DNA of 64,000 nt from Schistocephalus solidus (Eukaryota; Platyhelminthes; Cestoda; Diphyllobothriidea; Diphyllobothriidae). Under the pieces are notes generated by a model, which saw only the letters and a program-made list of their open reading frames with translations, did not search any database and was not told where the DNA came from. Shown one piece after another: positions 31,601 to 44,110 of this stretch; position 1 is the stretch's first letter, and every line of letters starts with the position of its first letter. The position numbers and the translations under genes are program-made. The stretch spans positions 112,466 to 176,465 of the forward strand of contig WEDG01004275.1 of the NCBI GenBank assembly GCA_017591395.1, written 5' to 3'.

Positions 31601-33690
31601 ACACTGCACCATGAACATACGGCGCATAGTTGCATAAAGTACTTTGTTAAATACGGCGCATCAACTGAGGATAACTTTTAATTCATTTAATGTCTCTTGT
31701 GAAAATTACCGAGGAAATCATTTGACTTCACGATGATTATACACAGGAGACACAAAAAGAAAATAGGACCAAGGTACTGACAAGACACACTGACAACTCT
31801 GCAAAAAATGAGATGGATTTCGCATCAACCCATCGTTGTATCGGCTGTTGGGTCCTAATCGACGAGTTCAAATACTTAAAGAGAAGCAAAGCCTACTGAC
31901 GGAAATCATTGTGGCTATTCCAGAGGACAGCAATAGAATACCTTTTCTTATTCCACCAACTGCTCAATTGCAAGCAAAAAATATCCCCATAACGAAGGCC
32001 ATCAAGGAAGACGAGATGATTTACGTCTCCAGGGAAACTTCGGACAAACCAGTTCCGCTGAAGAAAGAGGCAGTCGATGCTAATGCAGCGGCAATGAGTG
32101 AAGTTTAAGTACCTGTTACGGAAACGAACTCTACCAAATCACCGAACACCAGCGACGGATTAACGTCAAGAAACTGTTAGAAACTACAAGAAGGCCTCGC
32201 CGTTTATTCTGGAAGGGGATGCCTTTACCCCATTCCATCACAAGGCCAACTCAGTTTAGGAGAGTATTCAACAGTCTTTAGCTTCGTAAATCACCCTTGG
32301 GTTCATAATAAGAACTTTGCAGAACACCAAAATCAGGAGTACCGAGATCGACAACAGCGTTTAGTTATTCATGGTTTGCAATAAGCAACAGAAGTCCGAC
32401 CTGAAGACCACGTCACTAAGGACCTCGCTTCTTTTCATGGCCTCCTTGACCAATTGCTCCTGCTAGGCGTGGAACTAAAAGTTCTGAAAGTATTCCGGAT
32501 TGGTAAATGCGGTGAAAATAACCTAGGAACACTGGGATCGCGACCTTTCAAAATTATGCTGCAGAGCAAAGGCCAAGTCAAGGTGATCCTATCCAAAGAG
32601 CCAACCTCTGTCACTCGCATAAACAAGTTTGTTTAACCAGACTACCTCCAATGGGAAGGCTGAAACGCCTGGGAACTTGTCTTGGAATTACAATCAAAAC
32701 TGAACGGTTGCTAACACAATCTGGTTATCTTCAAGGGGAAGGTATTTCAAAAGAATATGGCGTTTCCGTTGAATAAACCAATTGTAGTAAGGACAACGGC
32801 AGCAACTTTGCTAACGCCGACGCCATTAGGGAACAAATCGACAAAAGAGGCAAAAGAACGAAGTCAGTAACGTCCATTGTTTTGCCCGAGGAAACCAAAG
32901 TTAACAAAACGAATCAAAAAATGGAACAGGCGTGCGGGATTGAGGTCCGCGGGGACGTATTAAGGCCAATAACATTGACAAACGCAACCAGAAGTTTGGT
33001 TGTCGCAAAATTAACGTGCTTGTGTACAAATACCAATGTCCTTTTTTTTCTTAACTTGATTAGTTAAAAATTTGGCTTACCGGAGTATCTCCGGATGTGA
33101 TAGCAGCTACCGAAACCTGGTTGTCCAGTTTTATTCGAAATAGCGAATTAACATTGTCTGGATGACAAATATCTCGGAGGGACAGAGAAAATCGACAGGG
33201 TGCTGGAATAATTGTTTATGTGAAAGGAGTCCTAATAGTGTCTGACAAGAGGACCAAGTTTGCGTGCAGCACGGTAGCTATATGGCTGAACAGCAAAGCT
33301 CTTGGCATTCCATGTTTTTACATCCTCACTATTGGCCACCAGGACAGACCTAGTTGCAGACGCCCATTTTTTGGAACGATTGAACTAGTTCTCTAGTCAT
33401 GACAAAGGCTGACTTCAACGCACTAGGAATCAACTGGAGCTCTGTTCAAACGTCATGCCCGAAACCGACTTTTGATGATGGTTTTCTGCTGAAAATCTTG
33501 AAGGCACTCCTCACACAACATGTCCTGTTCCCAACTAGATCACGAGATGGACAAAAATGTACTTGCCTCGACCTGATCTTTACGAAAACATCAGGCAGCA
33601 ACGACGAGATCATTTACCTGTGCCCACTTGGTTGACGTGACCATGTAGTGGTTATGTTGGACTACCCCTTATTCTTGACAGATATTGCAA
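31600..33690 (+). mobile_element. Element A-like copy: ORF1 and endonuclease, 3' part missing
   Basis: ORF1: 32,454-32,636 encodes VFRIGKCGENNLGTLGSRPFKIMLQ, matching RAAFRIGKKDIEPSETVRPRPIKMVLE of element A. The endonuclease has VSPDVIAATETWLSSFI near 33,090, RQGAGIIVYVKG near 33,200 and TKADFNALGINWSS at 33,399, then CLDLIFTK...RDHVVVMLDYPL near 33,570-33,670. The motif normally reading GDFN is ADFN here. The copy stops abruptly at ~33,690, where a B-prime copy begins, so the RT was lost or displaced. Confidence 0.7.
31836..32640 (+). pseudogene. Element A-like ORF1, broken
   Basis: Two open stretches (31,836-32,108 and 32,454-32,636) in a region otherwise full of stops. The second holds the conserved basic C-terminal block of element A ORF1. 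The first (QSLLTEIIVAIPEDSNRIPFL) has no named motif but lies where the N-terminal part belongs. Confidence 0.45.
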
Positions 33691-34658
33691 GGCAAAGGTT
33701 AAGGTGGGCAGCTCGTTTTTGAAAGCTAAGTGAAATTTCAATTTTTTAAGGATTTCCTCATCACCTGCTTAAATTATCAGCTAATTTTTGGATAAATCTT
33801 CGAATTTTTAACACTACCCGTGGCACTCGTCCTCTCCAACAGGCGGGAATCTTTAGTCTCAACGATTTTACCTGACATAGCCAGGGGGATCTATTATACA
33901 AAGAGGTTTTCTCAAGCACGTATATAGGTCCTTAGTTAAAATTGTGGAAACACATTCTATTTCCAAAAATAAATTGCCTGCAGTTACCGCTGTTATTATC
34001 AACTTACCAACTGGCAGGAAAACTGTTTTGCAGAGTTCACCCTGCGTAACCTCATTGTTAGTTCCATTTTTCAGCGTAATATTTTAACCCGTAGCAGTTC
34101 CCATGTTAAGGACTAAAAGATCCTTCGGCATTTGTTTGTTGAAAACTATTTTCCGTGAGCACCGACCTAGTCTGTTTGGAATCATCATTTATCATTCTCC
34201 TTTTCAGTTTTGTTAGTTTTTGCCTGCTGATTGTTCAATTCAATTCTTAATTTCATATTTTGTGCATCCTGATGTCCTCAAGCAGTGTTTATTTTGAAAC
34301 CATCACTGAAATTCGATTGCAAGATGTGCTAGATTGTCGCAAAATTATCAGTTGCCAGATTTTTCAAAATTTAAACAAATTGCAGCCTCCAAGCAAAAAT
34401 GAGAACGAAAACATCAGCTCGTCGCAAACTCTCAGCCGTTGAACCGAAGTGTTGATTGGTTTCATCTAGTAGTCAACGCAGTGCTATGCATATGCAACCA
34501 GTTCTTAAAGCAAACAGCTTGATCAGTTCACTTAACAAATTTGTAACGACTTTATGTTAAAGTTTGGATCAGTTCTTTATATATTGGGAAAATTATTTGA
34601 CGGTGACATATCGGCTATTCCTTCTCAAGAATGTCAGCTGCTGGACTCTCTTATCCAT
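33691..34658 (+). mobile_element. B-prime element, 5' leader and start of ORF1
   Basis: From GGGCAGCTCGTTTTTGAAAG (~33,702) the sequence follows the leader of the B-prime copy at 39,626: CAAGCACGTATA, then GCAAAAATGAGAA, then the ORF1 stretch MLKFGSVLYILGKLFDGDIS-like (~34,555-34,610), as at 40,130-40,200. It breaks off at ~34,658 where a minus-strand D-type tail starts. Confidence 0.65.
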
Positions 34659-34659
34659 A

Positions 34660-35148
34660 ATAATAATTATATTTAAAACCGGTTTACAGGCAATATCAGA
34701 CGAAATATGCAGGGCGATCAGGCTAGAAGTGAAAAAACTCCTGGGAGTAAATATTTATTATTATTTTTCTCAACTCTATTTTACTCAGGAGAAAAAACCG
34801 CTGCCCATGGGATGATAGGCAGGAAAGACTTGCACAAGTGCAGTGTGTTTACAGTCTGCCTGTCTCTTTAAGGAGTCAGGATTCTGCTGCAGACAAGAGT
34901 GCATCCGTCGACGGGTACTGGCTGTCTGTTGAGGAATTCATCCGTTGCAGGCTGCAGAGACGGCGCCATCGTCCTCGAGATAAGACATTGGGTCGGACTC
35001 AGATTCCGTGCACTCCGCCCACCCGGAAGACAGATTCGACAGTTTTGGCACCCAGAATTCCGGAGAGCTGCTCTGAATGCAAAAAAATAGTAACAGTTCT
35101 CCTAAACAAAGAATAACTTCGCATGATTTTTATATTCTGAGCTAGTTT
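34660..35148 (-). mobile_element. D-type non-LTR 3' end
   Basis: Aligns with 20,575-21,090 in the same orientation: the tail ACAGGC...ATATC near 34,685, the hairpin at 34,722-34,805, and GCACCCAGAATTCC...GTAACAGTTCTCC near 35,050-35,105 from the RT C-terminus. Truncated at its 5' side where the next C-type tail ends. Plus-strand open frames here are antisense. Confidence 0.6.
34722..34805 (-). other. U-rich internal-loop hairpin, D-type copy
   Basis: Minus strand: six U then CUCCUGAGUAAA; partner UUUACUCCCAGGAG then six U. The inner helix is extended (CUCCUG/CAGGAG plus AGUAAA/UUUACU with a CC bulge). The outer helix is weak (GGC/GCC). Confidence 0.5.
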
Positions 35149-35149
35149 A

Positions 35150-35696
35150 TTTCATATTAAATTAATAAATAAATTGTATATAAAAGGCCCAGAGGGCCCA
35201 ACCATTACAAATTTAATTTCACGGTATAAATAAATGCAAAGAGGTTAATTGCTGCACTATGGGAATAGCCACATGAATAGCACAAATGCGTAGCGTGGTA
35301 GGCATATCCGATTCAGAACGTTTCGCCATTTTTAGAACAATAGTCAACAATCTTGGGAATATACGGTGAACTAGGAAAGAAGTAGTGAAAAACCTTCTAC
35401 AAGTAGATCGTGAGCAGAGTTCAGTGAGCCAATTTGATACATCGGATTACGATGCTCCGATGATAAAACTCTTCAAGTAAAGAACTGTTGGACCGATTCT
35501 ATTTTCTTCCTTTCACTAGGGCGCAGAAGGCTAAATGTAAACGAGCAGTATGCCAGACCAGGCCTAACGTACATTTTATAAAAGCAGAGCCTGATATCGA
35601 TAGTTTAAAATTTTCAGGCGATAAACCCGGTAGTTCTGCTTGTGTCTGAGACAATCAGGGCGCAATCATCTTAAAGATTGAGACCGTTGGAATATA
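35150..35696 (-). mobile_element. C-type 3' tail joined to element E thumb (3' part of a split element)
   Basis: 35,150-35,440 is the C-type tail (GGGCCCTCTGGGCC-like end, ~290-bp UTR with a decayed hairpin). 35,450-35,696 aligns with 44,870-45,085 of the second E copy; the minus strand reads CALIVSDTSRTTG and MYVRPGLAYCSFTFSLLRPSERKKIESVQQFF, an RT thumb. E similarity stops at GACCGTTGGAATAT (~35,697) and resumes at 37,113, on the other side of an inserted element. Confidence 0.7.
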
Positions 35697-37112
35697 TCTG
35701 TATATTTGTATATATTGAAGGGTAACAGGCATTGCCCTTGATGACCCTATTATTCTTAAGCTATCATTGTATGTGTACAGTCAATATAAAAGGGTGTACG
35801 TTTAAAAATGTTTGAGTCAAAGCATAAAATAACTTCAAATGCGTTTTCAAAGTTATGGGCGAAACATTGTGGAAGACAAGTAGAGCCCGAAAGATTTTAA
35901 AAGGCAATTTTTAAGTTATCCTGTTGTGAGAGTCGTCTTTTGTCAAATATTATGCCATCAAGCCTTCTTTTAAAATCATAAGTGCTGTCAGCGGTAACCG
36001 TCTCGCTTGGTAACGAGTTCCAAGGCCGTACCACTCGCTGGCCGAAAAAAAACTTTCTGAGTTTCAATCACGTGCGTTCGCTATTGACCTTGTAAGGATG
36101 ACCACGCAGATGAGTTCCGCAGGCAAGCTTTAAGAAAGCCTCCAATCTCAGGGAGGAATCATGGCCCCGGATTATCCGGAATTTTCAGAGCAGGCTACAC
36201 CGTAAGTGCCTGTAGGAAAGAGGAAATAAGTCAAGCTTTTTCAATCGGTCTTGGTAAGGTAAAGTCTTAAGACCATCGACCATCTTCGTTGGTCTCCGTT
36301 GCACCTGTTCAAGGAGGTCAACATCTTTCTTCCTCCACGGTATCCAGGCTGGTATACTGTAATCTAAATGTGGTATCACAAAGAAGCCATAGACTTTTCC
36401 GAAGAAATCAGTGGGAATATTTTTAACGCACATCTGATACTATACAGTGTACGTGTTGCCTTCTTGACTGCTTTCTTACAGTGTTCTGAGGGCATCAAAT
36501 TCGCAGTTGTCTACGGGCCCAGATCTTTGTGTATTTCTACCTCTTTTAATGCAGTGCCATTAATAAAGTACTGGTGTTTCAGAGATATTTTTCGACCGGC
36601 ACTTATGTGTAGGATCACACACTTGGATACATTAAACTTAAGAAGCCACCTGGCCGACTAGGCATTTAGTTTGTCGATATCGATTGAAACCCTTTTGCGT
36701 CATCAGTGCAGCTGACTTCAGTCCATATTTTCATGTCATCTGCAAACATGACAGCTAAACAATATAGGTCATTGAGACAGTCGTTCACGTAGATAGGGAA
36801 GAGTATGGGGCCCAAACCAGGACCCTGTGCAACACCACTTTTCTACTTTTGCCCCTTCCAAGCTAGAGTTTACAACAACAACTCTCTGTACTCTGAAAGA
36901 CAAGAAATTCTTGATCCAATTGAAAAGGTTTCCTTAAATTCCTACGTTCCAAATCTTCTGTAAAAGAAGCCCGTGTGGTTCGCTATCAAAGGCCTTCTTG
37001 GAGTAAAAAATACAACATCTACTAGATCACCCTTATCTGTGGCCTTTGTCCATTTCACGAGCGACTGAAAGGCACTCGTGAGACAGGAACGTCCCAGACG
37101 GAAGCCGTGTTG
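35697..37112 (-). mobile_element. Element A-like insertion nested inside element E
   Basis: The minus strand from 37,112: a 5'-truncated RT beginning at the fingers/palm boundary (GRSCL, TKATDKGDLVDVV, KKAFDS), the active site LAVMFADDMKIW near 36,740 (intact FADD), thumb VIPHLDYSIPAWIPW and LLEQVQRRPTKMVDGLKTLPYQ (36,185-36,433), C-terminus LRGHPYKV near 36,100, and a 3' end whose last bases fold as AGGGCAAUGCCUGUUACCCU. The flanks GTTGGAATAT and GTTGGATAT look like a diverged target-site duplication. This places the insertion after that of element E. Confidence 0.75.
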
Positions 37113-38480
37113 GATATGCCCAGATCCTTGACAACTTCAGGCACATGGAGTTCGTGACCATCTATGCTTAGATGAGGCTGATTGTTGTCATCAACAACCA
37201 AAACCGAGCATTTGTACCAAGAAAGGGAAAGGCGCCATGTGCAGTACTACTGGGCAAAGGCCACAAGATAGTTTTTTAGGAGTTCAAGCACGGTGTTGCA
37301 ATCTATCGGCTTGTATCGATAGGCAACTTTTAAATCGTCGGAATACATAAAGGGCCTAGAATTCTGAAATAAAACTTTTAGATCATTGACACAATGACAA
37401 AATAAGAGCGGGTCAAGCCCACTAACCTAAATAACTCCACTCCTCACACGTACGGGGATGGAGATAACATTGGATATCTTAGCATGTTGTGCACGAGGGC
37501 TCATGTAAGAATATATAAATGTCAGAAGTTTACCACGTAAACCGAAAGACAAGACTTTCAGGAGAAGGAGAGCATGGTTTGATCAAAAGCCTTAGTGAAA
37601 TCGAAAAAGACTAGGTAAAGTGCAAAACCATTGTCACTAGATTGCAGAACGTTTTCAAAGAAATGGAGCAAACAGGTTTACGAGACCTTGTTTTGAGGAA
37701 CCCATGCTGGGCCACATTCGGTAGGTTATTCTCGGTTAAGTGATGCATCATCTTATGTTTGATTCAAGTCCTCAAGATTTCGAAGCTGCGGAAAGTGTGT
37801 TGATCGGCTGAAAATCGTCAAATGACGTAGATTGGCTGCGTTTGGGGATAGTCAGAATGGGCGATTCCTTCCACACAGTGGGAAAGTTTTCACTTTTCAG
37901 AGCTAGATTTAATATCTAACACAGAAGGGACGAAAAAATATCGTTGGCATCCGCCTTTATAATACTGAACAGGACGCCATCTGGTCCAGGACTATGAGAA
38001 TGATAATAACGTTGCATGGCTTCGGTTACGTCCCAGAGGGTAAAAGCCATGGTTTTGAGTACGGCACCGGTCACACCATGGATGGTCAGAAGGGAAGTGG
38101 TCAAATTTTCAATAAACTTTCTGGACAAGAAAACGTTAAAACTATCAGCCCTCAACTTAACATCAATTATAGGATTTCCAAGGGCGCCTCAAAGGATGGG
38201 GTGACGTGTTTTTCTATGGGTTCTTATTGTACGTGAAGAATGTTTCACGACACTTAACGAACGGTTTTCAACAAATTTAACCTCATAGGCTAGCTGCTTT
38301 TCTTCGACCAGCCTCGTAGCCTGCTCACAGATACGTCAGATCAAGGGCAGAATGGAAATGTTGTTTTGCTGATGGAATCGAGGAGTGAGTTTATGGAACC
38401 TACGGTGAAAAGATAAAGGGAGATAAACCTCATCCGGGACATCAATTATTTTCTTACACGGAACAAAACTGTTTTTCATT
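37113..38480 (-). mobile_element. Element E, 5' part of the split copy
   Basis: It resumes at GATATGCCCAGATCCTTGAC and aligns with 45,090-46,500. The minus-strand frames include the active site FMYSDDLKVAYRYK (~37,310-37,350), FFDFTKAFDQ (~37,600), and DSFNVFLSRKFIENL...TLWDVTEAMQRYYHSHSPGPDGVLFSIIKADAN (37,916-38,155), the RT fingers. Frames are broken throughout. It is truncated at ~38,480, where a plus-strand A-like RT begins. Confidence 0.7.
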
Positions 38481-39625
38481 AAAACCGGAACTTTAGCTTG
38501 ACCACGTCAACAATGCTGTTATAGATGCCGGTACAGTGCCTGAATATATACTCTTTCCGGAACCTCTCGTGCAACGAGAACTGCAAAATCTCAGAGAAGC
38601 CAAGTCATCTGGTCCGGACGATTTACCGGCAAAGTTCTTGAAAGAACTGGCCAGCGAACTATCCACACCACTATCGCATATATTCAATTCATTATTTTAA
38701 TCAGGGAAACTGCCATCCGAATGGAAGGCAGCAAATATATACCCCATATACAAAAACAGGGGGGCTCGATCTAATGTCAAAAATTATCGGCCTGTCAGCC
38801 TAACCTCCATTTGCTGTAAAATCATTGAATCAATAATTACGAAGGTGACCATGAAGTTCCTTGAGGAAAACCGATTTCTCTCAGAATTCCAGCATGGTTT
38901 CAGACAGAATCGCTCCTGTCTTTCCAGTTAATTACTCTCCACAGAGCAGTGGACTCGCGCATTGGACGAAGATGGTAGGGTTGACGTCATCTACACTGAT
39001 TTCAAGAAGGTTTTTGACAGCGTCCCCACACAAAAGTCTCATCTACAATTATCTGAAATTGTCATAAGAGGAATGCTGCTGACATGGATCTCAGACTTTC
39101 GTACAGGAAGATTGCAAACTGTGCGCATCGATACCTCGAAGTCAACACCTTCTCCAGTTCTAAGTGGTGTTCCTCAAGGCTCCGTCTTAGGGCCGTTACT
39201 CTTATTAGTGTACATCAACGACTGGGTCGACGACCTGTGTTCCAGTGCCGCCATGTTAACAGACGATGTTAAATTGTGGAGGGTCATCATATTTGATTCC
39301 GATAGGCACGCACTTCAAGAGGACCTCAACCGTCTTAGCAACTGGTCTGCTCGTTGGCTCTTAAATTTTAACGTTGGGAAGTGTGTGGTCCAAAGACTGT
39401 GTACCATAAGGACAAGTAAGGAGGATGATTCCTACCAATAAATTCTCAATGGGCAGCCCCTTTAAATTTTCGAGGAACAGTAGGACCTTGGTGTTCTAAT
39501 AAACTCCTCACCTAAACCATCTTCACTGTGTTTAAATGCAGCTAAACGCGCGACACAGGTTTTATTTGCGCTCAGACGTGGATTTGTGCTGATTGATAAG
39601 GAAATATTCCGAAAAAGGTCAGGCT
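38481..39625 (+). mobile_element. Element A-like RT fragment
   Basis: The plus strand reads ELQNLREAKSSGPDDLPAKFLKELA, NYRPVSLTSICCKIIES, FQHGFRQNRSC, DVIYTDFKKVFDSVP (38,962 on), GVPQGSVLGPLLLLVYINDW, then AAMLTDDVKLWRV, LSNWSARWLLNFNVGKC, and after a stop DLGVLINSSPKPSS. This covers fingers to early thumb. The active-site box is LTDD. Stops interrupt it at ~38,700, 38,930 and 39,440. It ends at ~39,625 at the 5' end of a B-prime copy. Confidence 0.8.
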
Positions 39626-40016
39626 AAACGCGCGCAGCTCGTTTTTGAAAGCGACGTGAAAGTTCTAATTTTTTTCAGGATTTCCGCCTCCAAAGCTTAA
39701 ATTACTACCTGATTTTTAGATAAAAACTTTGAAATTTTAACACTATCAACTGCTTATACCTGTGGTGCTCGCCCTCTCCTACAGGCGTGAACCTTTAGAG
39801 TCAACGTTTTCACCCGATATAGCCTCGTTATTAGTCAGGTGGATCTGTTATACTAGAAGTTTTCTCAAGCACGTATAAAGGTCTTTTAGTTAAAATTTTG
39901 AAAAAAATTCGTCACAGAATATTATTTGTCTGACTTTTCCCAAGTTTGACCAAATTAAAGCCTCCTCCTAGCAAAAATGAGAATGAAAATCCCAGCTCGT
40001 CGCAAGCTCTCAGCCA

Positions 40017-40700
40017 TTGAACAAAAGCGTTGCTTGGTTTCATCTAGTAGTCACAGCAGTGCTTTGCATATGCAACAAGTTCCTTAAAGCTAAGCAGCGT
40101 GATCTCTCTTATTCACAAAATTATAATGATTTTATGTTAAAGTTTGGATCAGCACTCTCTATACTGGGGAACTTAGTTGACGGTGACATCTCTATTCTTC
40201 CCTCTCAGAAAGGTCAGTGTCTGGACTCTCTCGTCCATTTTGTTGCCAGTAAAACATAAGAATAACAGAAAAGAAATTACAATTTTCTTTTACAAATTGT
40301 TTCCCGGGACAGATGACCTTTTGACGTTGCGGTAGACTTCCTGTACTCGTGCGGCTTCAACTACAAAATAGTGAAAGCCAAACGCCTCTCCTCACGTAGA
40401 AAAAATCAACCTATATTAGTCACCCTTTTTGAATAAATCGAGGTGGACTCCATCGTTGCACAAAGAGGTCACATTTCTCGTTATCTAGAAGTTGCAAAAT
40501 GTTTCATTTGTCGGGATCTTACACCGATGAAGCGAAGGAATGTGTTTCCCCTCTTGCATAGGTCTTCGGCCTCTCAATCCATTATCCATAAATTTGTTCA
40601 TGGCTATGCAAACTATAACGAGACGGTACAGCAATCTCCTATAGTGCCCTGTTCAAAAACATCCTTAACTTCACCTCCCGCTTTTCTTTAAACGAATCCA
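40017..40700 (+). pseudogene. B-prime ORF1, broken
   Basis: FMLKFGSALSILGNLVDGDISILPSQ corresponds to VSLFTILGTIFEGKLSSLTSQ of element B, and KCFICRDLTPMKRR to the FICRDKTP motif. Frames change between ~40,260 and 40,440. No named domain is recognised. Confidence 0.5.
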
Positions 40701-41399
40701 TTAACGCCTTCTTCCTCGCGAATAGGAATTTCAAACGCAGTAGCTATCCGCTAGGTCGTAAGCCCGCCTTTAATGTCAGTGACTCCGTCTAAAGTGCCAC
40801 ACTGACTGCTTTTCCGTTTAAAAGTAGTTTTCCTTGTAAGCCTACTGTTGAATAAGTCCAAAAACGGGGTAAAGTCTGTCTCGTTCCCATTCCACGCTAT
40901 CCACTCCGGTCTCAGCTGTCCAATCTATTAAAATTATCAATAACCTGGGCAAGTGTAAGTTAGCTCCAACTTAAGTTCCAAAAAGAAAAACGTCATTACA
41001 GTTGGGAAACCCCATAACCCTCCAGCATCTTCTACACACACCCACAATTTACTTCTCAATTATCCCAACCAAACAATTTCTCAGGCTCCCCAATTTATTA
41101 ATTCTACCCTTATGGTAGCAGTTTTCGAAACAATTTGTTCCATTTTCAAATCTTATTCTCCCCCCAATATTATGCGTGTATTCCTCAAAATCCTATTTTA
41201 AGACCTTCTCCTATTTTCGCTTACGCAGAAAATGGATACCTCCCAAGTATGTTTCTCTACAATAATCCTAATTTAGTTAGCAGTAGCAGCTTAGCTAATT
41301 GAAGACAGCAGCAATTTTACTTTCCACCCACACCTTCCTCTCTACAGTTTACTTCCCCACCACCCAGTCTTCCTTTTTTATAAATAAGGATAACCCTAG

Positions 41400-44090
41400 T
41401 TTGGATACTCGAAATGCGCTAGATGTCATATAACTTAATGCTAGATCTGTTATAAATAAGATGGCCCAACTGAGAGCCATTGCTTTCGAGTTAATGCCCA
41501 ATGTTTTTTGTGTAACTGAATCTTGGACCTATCCCTTAATTTCCGACTCTTTGGTTGTCATAGGCCAGTATGACCTCTACCGTCAAGACGGCATTTGCAA
41601 GCGTGGTGGTGGTTGTCTTCTCTATATAAAAGCCTCATTAAAGCACTTCCCGTTTGATCTAAATGATACGTCATTCTCTGGTAATTACTGCTTCGCGTCT
41701 ATCATCCTGTCGCCCAGGCATAAGGCGATTCTCGGATGTATTTAAGACCCGCATAATTCATCATCCGATGATGATGCAAAACTTTGATAAATTTTTTAAT
41801 TGATTTCGGAGTCCAATTTAACATTAAAATAATCACTGGGGATTGTACGTTTCCAGAAATTGACTGGATTTTATTTTTTTGTCACCCAGATTTCAGCCTT
41901 TCCTCGATACAATTAATTTTTTCTAATTGTTCCCAGCTTGTCCATTATTCAACAAGAGACAAGCATATTAAAGACCTGATTTTTACAAATGACATTGGTC
42001 CCCTCTTCGTTGATTTTAAGCATGGCCTCTTTCAAAGTGACCGTACATTAATTCACTGTTGCCTTCCGATTTTCTCTTCGAAAAAGGCTAGCGCCGTTCG
42101 TACCTATCATGCTTTTTACCTCGCAGATATGAGCTTAATTAATCACTTTTAAGACGCATTGGACTGGCAGCATCTCTCCTCCACGAACGACGCAGCAAGT
42201 CTTTGTGACTTCATGTCATTCATTTCAAATAACATCCTGGAATTTGTGCCAACAAAATTGTCAAGCCCTACGCTTTGGAGTCCACCGTCCCTCACTTTCT
42301 TTTGCCAACCATTTCCTACGCCCAACGTTGATGTCAGTGACTCCATCTGGAGTGCCAAGACCAACTGCTTGTCCATTTCAAAGTATTTTCCTTGTGACTT
42401 AGTCCAAAAAACTGGGTCAAGTCCACTTCATTTCCGTTGCACCTCATCCACTCTGGTTCCAAATTTTCGATCTAATATGCTTATTAATAACCCAGGCAAG
42501 TCTTTGTATGCTCCTTATTTAATTTCCAAAATAAAAACGTCCTAACAGTTGGGAAACCTTCTTACCCTCCAGCATCTACTATGCATACAAATTTTTCTTC
42601 GAAATAATCCCTACCCAACAACTTATCAGGCTCCCCAATCCTCCCAAATGCTTCTTCCAGAGTGCCACACGTTCTTCGAAATGGACTTTAAAAAATACGA
42701 AAGCAGCTTAAGGATCTGTCCATGAGTTCGTTATCGGTCCACTTATGGATCACACAAATATTATAATAAGCTGCAAAAATGAGAATCATGCGATATAGGC
42801 GTAGGGGGACTCTAGCGATTAGCGACGATAATACTTCCACATCTGTTGCTCAAGTGTTCCACCTCCGTTCCTCCTGTATGTATCACAAAGTCATTGCGCA
42901 CTTACTCGATTCCAATAATATTTTCATTACAGAGGATTTGGACAAAGCAAAATTGTTAAATTCCTTCTTTGCCAAACATTTTACCCTTGAAACCAATCCC
43001 ATCCCTTTGATCCCCCTGACATCTAATGAGTTGCTCACTAACATTAATTTCATTCCTATTAATCTCCAGAAACAGATGAGCTAAACTAATTAATCACACT
43101 CAGTTCGAACCGAGAACATCTAAATTTCCCTTATCAAACAGCTAAGTGATTTCCTCCTTTGTTGACAAAAGTGTTCTCAGTTTTTCTTGAGAATGGTTTC
43201 TTTCCTGATTATTAGAAAACATCTATTATAATTCCAGTATTTAAATCTGGCTTATGTTCGGATGTTCACCATTATTGCGGCGTTAATTAAACACCTTCGC
43301 TTGCTAAGCTCTTTGTTTGCCTAATTTCCATAAAAATTACAGATATTTGCACGACCAATAAACTTCTTAGCTCTTCCCATCATGGCTTTATACCCGATCG
43401 CTCTTGTGAAACATGTCATCTGTCTTTTCTTTATCTATTAAAATCTCTTCATAGTGATCAACATTCTGTGGTCGTTATCTATTTTGATCTTCGCAAGGCC
43501 TTTGATAAAGTGCCTCATAGGATACTTATAGTTAAGTAAGAAGCTTTAAGGACTTCGTAGTCCTCTTACCAATTTCATTAGTCTATCTAACTCATCGTAA
43601 ATAAAAGGTCTTAGTAGGATCCTCATTTCCATTTGAGACCCCTATTGTAAGCGGCGTCCTTCAAGGCACTGTGCTAGGTCCCCTTTTGTTTTCGCTTAAT
43701 ATTAATGCTATTTCGTCCACAGTTAAACACTCTCAGTCTTTTATTTATTTGGACGATCTTAAATGCATATATTACTTCCCTAAAAATTCCGCCCAACAAT
43801 GCTTCGAAGAATTCCATGCAGATTTGCATGCTCTTTCCACGTGGAGCCCTACCTGGCAAATGTAATTCTCACCATCAAAGTGTCGTTAATGTGCCTTGGG
43901 GTTGACAGACTACCACAACCAGTTATTTTTCAATGCACCCCTGTGACTGGATGTTCCACTATCAAGGACATAGGTTTAAACTACACAAACAACTTAGATC
44001 TGTTGCCTCATGGCGATAGAATTACAGCCGAATGCCCAGATTTGTGGCTTCATTTCATATAATTTCCATCTTCCTGAACTTAAATTAAGA
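41400..44090 (+). pseudogene. B-prime ORF2: endonuclease and reverse transcriptase, broken
   Basis: Endonuclease: MAQLRAIAFELMPNVFCVTESW, GGGCLLYIKASLKHFPF, FSGNYCFASIILSP (41,461-41,745). Next frame: IITGDCTFPEIDW, where element B relatives have a GDFN-type box, so the catalytic asparagine is changed, then DKHIKDLIFTND...SDRTLIHCCLPIF (41,784-42,152). RT: leader RGTLAISDDNTSTSVAQVFHLRSS (42,779), YFDLRKAFDKVPH near 43,470, LGPLLFSLNINAISS and active site FIYLDDLKCIYYF (43,671-43,865). Many stops and indels; older than the B copies. Confidence 0.75.
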
Positions 44091-44110
44091 CTTTATCGAA
44101 TGTTTGGTTT

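Larger units (their letters stand above)
39626..44110 (+). mobile_element. B-prime element, nearly complete but lacking the 3' end
   Basis: Leader from CGCGCAGCTCGTTTTTGAAAG (39,635), ORF1 (40,017-40,700), endonuclease (41,400-42,150), RT (42,779-44,090). The layout and motifs match element B, but the sequence is clearly diverged, so this is a sister family or an older copy. It stops in the RT near the thumb (YTNNLDLLPHGDRITAE), where a minus-strand A-like piece starts. No 3' UTR is present. Confidence 0.75.
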
